From Bostrychus sinensis (taxonomy: Eukaryota > Chordata > Actinopteri > Gobiiformes > Eleotridae), in contig CM036251.1 of NCBI GenBank assembly GCA_020698575.1, positions 2,817,788-2,881,787 of the forward strand: a stretch of 64,000 nucleotides of DNA, given 5' to 3'. The notes beneath the pieces were generated by a model. That model saw only the letters and a program-made list of their open reading frames with translations. It was not told the DNA's origin and did not search any database. Both the position numbers and the translations under genes were made by a program. The first letter of the stretch is position 1, and each line of letters opens with the position of its first letter. Shown here piece after piece: positions 58,156 through 64,000 of the stretch.

Positions 58156-59547
58156 AGTGCACTGTCAAAACATAAAAACACTGAATGGATATTTATAAAT
58201 TGCAGAAGTAAAAAGTGTACATTGTAAATAGCTGCATAAAAATAATGATTGCACATAATAATAAACATATACATAATCATACTGCACAGGTTTCCAAAAG
58301 GTGATGGCAGTTATGGAGAAACTTCATGGAGAAACTTGAAACTCTTCACTATAACTCTATCTAACTCTGACTTTTGATCCCCTTAAACACGTCTAGGTGC
58401 ATGTTGCAGGGGCGGCAGTCTAAACAGCTATACCTGGACTGCCCTCTCCCCAGACACCTTAATGTTTAGAAAGGAGCTTCAGGGAACACCTCTCTGGAGG
58501 TGTCCAGGTGTCTGAGCCACCTCGACTTTAGCTGTCCCCAGGCTTGTTTTCAGGAGTTATTCCTCTCCCTGAGGCTCTAAGGACAGGAGACAGTGTTGTG
58601 TTGTCTTTTTTCTTTTTCTTGAACACAAATTCCTTATAGTTTAACATGGAGCTGTGTGACAGATTTGTGAATGGAGCGCTTGGCCAATCAGAGCAGCCCG
58701 TTTCAACGCCTAACGCAGATTTAACTTGTTCAATCCTATAAAGAAGAATACACCAAAACAGACTCATGCCGCCAATTACTGGCCCCGCCTTTACAGTTTC
58801 TCAGTGTGGCACCAGTACTCACCGATGTGCCACTGTGCAACTTTAAAATACTTCATGAACAACATCATACAACATATTTGTTGCAATTATTGAACACAGT
58901 GTTCCAGCAAATCTTTGATGTTGGCGCATTTGGCTCTGAAATGCTCTTTTAATTTGTTTATGTTTGATCTCAAACCTGATTCCTTCCATACTGTGACCAG
59001 TTTTTGATAGATACCAACGCATTTGGCATTCCTCAGTCTCTCTAATTGAAGTTTGTTTGCAGATGTTCTTGACTTTGTGTTTTCTTTGGACCCGATCCTG
59101 GCGTGGGCCATTTGACAAAGATTCCTGAGAAGCCAGCATCTGTTGCATTGTTGACAGATTTAAAAAGATGTCTCTCACCGATGATCATAGCTGCCAACAA
59201 AAACACTAAAATGTTTCTTGTTAAATGTCAAGATGCCACTTTCCGCCTTCCTCTGTCACTCCCAGGCTGGTGTCACTGTCAATGCAAACCATATTTGAAA
59301 ACTAATTATACACATGTTTTACCTCCATTATGGTATTTATTACAGCGATTTATAGACATGACACGCTTTACTGTAATTGAAGTTAGATTATTTGTCACAT
59401 TAACAGAATAAAAAATACCTGTTGGCAGTTGGTATGGCTGTACTCGAAATGTGTGCACACGTAAAAGTACCTTTACTTCAAAATATATTTCTAGTCTAAT
59501 AAAAATTGTTACTTGAAATTACTAACTGCTAATACCACTACTACTAC
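58156..59547 (+). other. intergenic sequence; diverged Rex3 piece, otherwise unrecognised
   Basis: 58408-58535 (GGCGGCAGTCTAAACAGC, GACTGCCCTCTCCCCAGACA) looks like a very diverged Rex3-like fragment. The minus strand at 59178-58843 has a 111-codon K/R/Q-rich open frame without a domain I recognise. No gene is supported. Confidence 0.4.
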
Positions 59548-59653
59548 TACCATATTTTCTGGACTATAGGGCGCTCTGGATTATAAGGCACACTGTCGTT
59601 TTTGAGAAGATTGAAGGCTTTTAAGTGCGCCCTATAGTGCGGAAAATACGGTA
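59548..59653. mobile_element. 106-bp palindromic MITE (TACCATATTTTC ends)
   Basis: Left TACCATATTTTCTGGACTAT then AGGGCGC, and right GCGCCCTATAGTGCGG then AAAATACGGTA, are inverted copies. A decayed relative is near 62040-62130. Confidence 0.85.
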
Positions 59654-60161
59654 CTAGTACTTCTACTAATTATCAACACTGAATCATTGGCGTCTGAAAA
59701 AAATCCCACAGATTTTAATTTACTCTGAGTGTGCTGCACCAGCGCCAGAGTTCATGGGAGAATAGACATCAACCACACAGAGCTACACAAAAACACAAAA
59801 ACAAAAGCCATATTTGCCTGTGTGACCAATGATCTCCCATTCATTTGGATAATATTCAGTGATTTCTGTGCTTCTATCATGGGAAAGTACATTACATATA
59901 TAAATACTTTAATTTTTACTCACGAGTCCGATCTCTTTTGTGACCCTGCGTCTCCAGTTAAGACGTAATGTTTATAGCAATGTGGTTGAGAGGCTGCACA
60001 AGCATTTTTATTTTGAAATATATCAGATCCTCTTCACTGGTCCCAGGTCTGACTTCCTGTCTGGCTCCATCTGCTTTCTTCAGCTTCATGCCTCCATGAA
60101 AAATAAGTCCTTGTGTATTTCTGCAGGACTGGTGGACACAGAGAGGTACTGCAGCACAGTG
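59654..60161 (+). other. intergenic sequence, nothing recognised
   Basis: No supported gene or element end. Confidence 0.4.
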
Positions 60162-60169
60162 GTCTACAG

Positions 60170-60723
60170 CAGTGGTTCCCAACTTTTTTTCGTGTTGTCT
60201 ACCCCCTGGGCTTTCTAACCCTTTATGATTCTTCAAAAAGTAGTCATTAAATATCTCAATGTCGTGCTTATTATTATGACATTAATATATTTTATTTTAA
60301 ATTCTATTTCTGCTACATTTCTTTTAAAACTCAAATTCAAGATGAAAAATTAAATATTTAAAATCCTCCTTGCCTTTAAAATAATAATATAAATTATACA
60401 ATATAAATTTCTATTACGTTTACTCATAATAAATTTCCTGCAAAGAATAATTAAAATAATTTCCCTCTAAAACAATTATTAAACCTAAAATATGTGACAA
60501 AATAAAATATTCAACTTATATTCATTAGCAGTTTCATTATTCAGTGAGAAACTTGAGCTTGTCTGTCATACGTTTTAATAGTTCAATATGAGAAGAAAAT
60601 ATTTCTGTGGATGCAACTACTTTATTATTATCTTGGAAATAAATTTTGAAATAAATCCAAGTACCCCCTGCAATATGTTCATGTGCCCCTAGGGGTCCCT
60701 GTACCCCTGGTTGGGAAACACTG
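60170..60723. mobile_element. hAT-like element with perfect 8-bp TSD
   Basis: Left CAGTGGTTCCCAACTTTTTT and right TGGTTGGGAAACACTG are inverted repeats. The duplication GTCTACAG is at 60162-60169 and 60724-60731. The right 60 bp nearly equal those of the element ending at 14808, so the two share a family. At 554 bp it is A/T-rich and has no ORF. Confidence 0.95.
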
Positions 60724-60872
60724 GTCTACAGGACCCTAGCGGCAGAAAGTATTTTTTGCCAAGCAGGTTGGTCTAGCAACATACCATAGGGGCCAATCTA
60801 GGCTCCGCCCAGGGCTTTGTTGGACCAATCACAGCACTCTATCTGTGTAGTGGGTGTGTAGTGAGTGGAGTA

Positions 60873-60897
60873 GGCGGGGCTTAGCACGATGACGTCA
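60873..60897 (+). promoter_or_regulatory. GC box plus CRE-like site upstream of helicase fragment
   Basis: GGCGGGGC (60873-60880) and a consensus CRE TGACGTCA (60890-60897) lie 35-59 bases before the ATG at 60932, with a CCAAT box at 60824-60828. The arrangement looks like a TATA-less promoter, by motif only. Confidence 0.5.
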
Positions 60898-60931
60898 GGG
60901 CTGGGCGACGGTGCAGAGCAGAACAACTACG

Positions 60932-61105
60932 ATGGCTGTGGCTAACGAACAGCGCTCGTTTGAATCGACCTTGACATCAGTTTTGGAAAAGTTAGATTTG
61001 TGTTTTTCTTTGAAAGTGGAGCAGAAAGAAGCACTCACATCATTCGTCTTAAAGAAGGATGGATTTGCTGTTTTGCCGACCGGCTATGGCAAAAGTCTAA
61101 TATAG
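60932..61105 (+). pseudogene. RecQ-like helicase N-terminal fragment, stopped after Walker A
   Basis: From the ATG at 60932 (context ACGATGG) the frame reads MAVANEQRSFESTLTSVLEK, then KVEQKEALTSFVLKKDGFAV and LPTGYGKSLI, then TAG at 61103-61105. The Q-x-E-A...LPTGxGKS pattern is the N-terminal Q-motif/Walker A region of RecQ-type SF2 helicases. Downstream in the same frame the sequence continues QLAPLVA, as in helicases, so the stop is a point nonsense change in an otherwise continued reading, soon followed by more breaks. Fish genomes carry many transposon-associated RecQ-like copies; a promoter plus only an N terminus fits a decayed fragment of that sort. Confidence 0.7.
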
Positions 61106-63186
61106 CAGCTGGCTCCGCTGGTAGCTAACAAAGCTCAGCTTGTGATTGGGCAGAGCGCTGGTCTGTTACGTGCAGAAGCAGTTTGAATGGCATCCTCTGA
61201 TTCCACCTCTAGGCTTGAGCTCTGTCTATGGACCGTCCCCAGACTCTACATTTAATGTTATTGACTTGTCAGGCAGGCACACACGCACTGTATCCAGGGG
61301 AACAATGTGACTGCGCTCATTTCTTCACTGATTTGGTAAAACTCAGGGGTCCAGATGACCTCTGTGTGACCTCTGTGTGACCCCTGTGTGACCTCTGTGT
61401 GACCCCTGGCTCAGCTTGACTCTGGTTTTCTCCTCTTCGTGTTTGTACAAAGGTCTCCTCTGCCTTTTGGCCGCTGTGCTGTGACCAACATCTAAGAAAT
61501 AAAGCTGTCTCTGGTTTGTTGTTATGGCTAAGAACCGGGTGCTTCCATTTTTACAAGGCTGTATTACCAAGATACTCCAGGGGGCGCTGCAGGGGGCTTT
61601 ATTCACCCTGTAACAACTTCTATAGTCATCACACTGACTAAACCTGTTTAACTAAAGGGAAGAGAGTTGCACTGTTCGACTTCAACACACTAACTCTTAA
61701 ATAAACACAGAAATACCTCAACTTATGCAACTCGACTTTAACACGAGCCAAACGCAGCTACGTTTCCATTTTGGCCAGGAACACATCGATAGACTTTATT
61801 ATCAACAACACTAAGGACATACACTGATCAGGCGTAACATTATGACCACAGAGTATCTCTTTATCATGGCTCCTGTTTGTGGGCAGCAAGGGAACATTTT
61901 GTCCTCAAAGTTGATGCATCAGAAGCAGGAAAAATGCTAACTAAAAACTAATCGGATTATTTGATTATAATGATTATTAACATAAACATTTTTGTGAGTA
62001 TACTGTATATGCTGCATCTAAAAGTCTTTAAATAGCATGCCGTATTTTCTGTTGCACTAGCCAAAAAATGCATAATGAAGAAAGAAAAAAAAAACGTATA
62101 TAAGGCGCACTGGACTATAAGTCACATTTTTTTGGGGAAAATTTATTTTACAAAATCCGACACCAAGAACAGACATTTCATGTTGAATGGCAAGTTATAG
62201 TAATAATAGAATAGAGAACAACAGCTGAATAGGTGTGCGCTATGCTAACGTAACACATTGATGGTTATTCAGCTACATGAAGTGTGGCACCACATAATTT
62301 TTAGTTTTTGTATTATTTAGTGACGGGTAAATTTCTACTGCATTTAAATGCACTTTATTCTGGTATACTACTATACACAAATGCAAACATATCCATGAAT
62401 AATTTGATGGTTCTTTCCTGAATTTATTTGAGGGAGATAGAGTTATGAATGTTGAGCGGAACCTTTATTGCGGGAGGTGCTGCCCCCAGGTCGCTATTTC
62501 CGGTTCATTATTTTTCCTGTTTCCCCCAAATGCAATCTGGACTGTAAACGGCAGCGCTCCATGTGATCATTGCTCTTACCTCGTGCTATATTTTTCAGGT
62601 CAGTACACGTTGAAATGACCCAGAAGTAAGTCTGTAGAGTTATATTATGTTGTTTCATATGTACGTGTAACTGCTACAATGGTTGTTTGCGCTTTTTTTG
62701 CTAAAATTTGCATGTTTATTCAGTTGCGGTTCTCGCCGGCAGTAAAGTTTCCCGCGTCTGTGAAGTCACGTGATGTTTCGTAGCTGAAACATCCCGATGG
62801 TTTGTAAACTCATGCTGTGCGGTCTTATTTTGCCATTGTGCTGAATAGTATCCACTGTCCTTGATTTATATGCGTTCTGAAAGGCATTTAATACAGGTTA
62901 TTGTATTAAAATGTGTATTTATATTTTTTTATGCAATGTAAATGTATTCTTGAACAGATATTGAGATACTAGCACTGTACATTTTAAGGTTGAGCCCAGA
63001 TGTGAAGCAGCTAAATGTAGTAAAGTGTAAATACGGTTGAGAAGTCCTGTATAATGCACTATAACATCGTGGCCTTGTATTAATGAAGCAAAGGTGACTT
63101 AAAGAGTGATGCACTGAGGCTAATGGTTACCTGTGGCTATAGAGACTTGTGGAGACATGGAATATGGTGGGCAAATGCACTTTTAG
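61106..63186 (+). other. intergenic sequence, no intact gene
   Basis: The helicase reading fades within about 50 bp. 61360-61408 is a short tandem array of GACC(T/C)CTGTGT units. 62040-62130 is a decayed MITE relative (TATAAGGCGCACTGGACTAT). No other gene is supported. Confidence 0.45.
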
Positions 63187-63325
63187 GCCCAATCCCATTT
63201 CTCATTTTTACCCCTACCCCTTCCCCTCGCCCTCACCCTTCGCCTTCCCCTTAGACCTTAAAACAGAGGGGTAAGAGGTCGGGCTGACAATACACCCCTA
63301 AGAAATGGGACACCCCTACACTGTT
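63187..63325. repeat. fish repeat with CCCAATCCCATTTCT / AAGAAATGGGACACCCC
   Basis: GGCCCAATCCCATTTCT at the left and AGAAATGGGACACCCCTA at the right are inverted-like, with a polypyrimidine CCCCTACCCC region between. It is probably a small TIR element or a fragment of one. Confidence 0.45.
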
Positions 63326-64000
63326 ATATTAGGCTATACATCATTGTACAAACCATTTGCTCAGTTTATACTTTACTTTTTTTAAAACAAGCCAACATCA
63401 GCCTGAAGGGGGCGCATGTGAACAACAGGAGAACTGTAGGTGAATGAGCTTCAGCTCAAACACAACTGTAACACCAGAGAAAGCAACAAACTGCTGAAAA
63501 CTAAAACTGTCATGGGATTAATCTTCACCATACACCGCGTGGGGCAGGAGGAGCTCACTGTGCTCAGGTAAAGATCACCTGTCTCTGTAAATACAGCCGC
63601 ATGTGCGTCGCTGCTACTTCTCTCTGCATCAAATTAGTGGCATTAAAATGAGGTTATGGGACATATGAAGCTTTTTGTGTTTGTTTTTTGACTGAAACAT
63701 CAGTTATATTATTTAAAAACACTGCGGGTCCCGCTGATAAAACGCTAAATCCTCGTCTAAAGCCTGTATTTCAAAGCGATGTTTTCCACAAACTTTAGCG
63801 GTGGATATCTCAGTGATTACTGGGGCTGTCGACATAAAACAAACACTGGCATAAACTTTAAGGTCCTCTCTGTCAGCGCAAAATGGTGAAACTATTTAGT
63901 TACAACATAAATACAAAAGAAATAGCAACAAAATAACAAGGCGTAAGGCACTGCCATTAGGTGAGCAAATTGTATGTAGCCTACATTATTTTAAACAAGC
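63326..64000 (+). other. intergenic sequence, nothing recognised
   Basis: No supported gene or element to the end of the window. Confidence 0.4.

Noticed and set aside
58843..59178. 111-codon minus-strand ORF rich in K, R and Q
   Set aside because: No recognisable domain, two overlapping frames of similar quality and no promoter or splice signals. It could be transposon debris.

Overview
The window looks like a repeat-dense piece of a teleost fish nuclear genome. The evidence is intron-split exons with GT-AG borders, low coding density, and fish-type repeats: an L1-type LINE, a Rex3-like RTE LINE with a GATG tail, DANA/V-SINE-like SINEs, and many hAT, Tc1 and piggyBac-like non-autonomous elements. 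There are no operons, CRISPR arrays or bacterial signals.

Only one host gene is clearly present: the last four coding exons of a plus-strand SLC23 family (sodium-dependent ascorbate/nucleobase) transporter at 2351-2515, 21462-21570, 33635-33730 and 34832-35004. Phases match across all three junctions (0, 1, 1) and the reading frame ends in a normal stop. The 5' exons lie upstream of the window. The introns are about 18.9, 12.1 and 1.1 kb and consist mostly of repeats. I cannot decide between slc23a1, slc23a2 and the slc23a4/SNBT1 clade.

Layout: 1-1302, a 40-bp minisatellite with a 588-bp higher-order period; 2351-21461, exon and giant intron with an antisense L1-like LINE (about 5.79-11.13 kb), a hAT nested in a hAT (12.9-14.8 kb), two near-identical foldback elements, a foldback inside another hAT (17 kb) and a long-TIR element (18-18.9 kb); 21.5-33.6 kb, a SINE, a Tc1-like MITE, a Rex3-like LINE with target-site duplication, a piggyBac-like MITE and a 1.5-kb GTAGTCC array; 33.6-35.0 kb, the last two coding exons separated by an intron that is mostly an 11-bp minisatellite; 35-43 kb, intergenic sequence with TIR elements, a Tc1 transposase remnant and a TIR-bounded element carrying a short promoter-like ORF; 43.2-47.5 kb, a nested hAT composite holding a TIR element, two LINE 3' fragments and a solo LTR; 47.5-64 kb, further repeats, a GATA/GAGA microsatellite ending at a perfect hairpin, several hATs, and a RecQ-like helicase N-terminal fragment at 60.9 kb stopped just after its Walker A motif.

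I see no convincing new multi-gene biological system. The most interesting material is structural: nested transposons with readable target-site duplications, a split of those duplications into Buster-type and Ac-type patterns that follows the terminal sequences, higher-order minisatellite structure, and two promoter-like ORF fragments that resemble transposon cargo.
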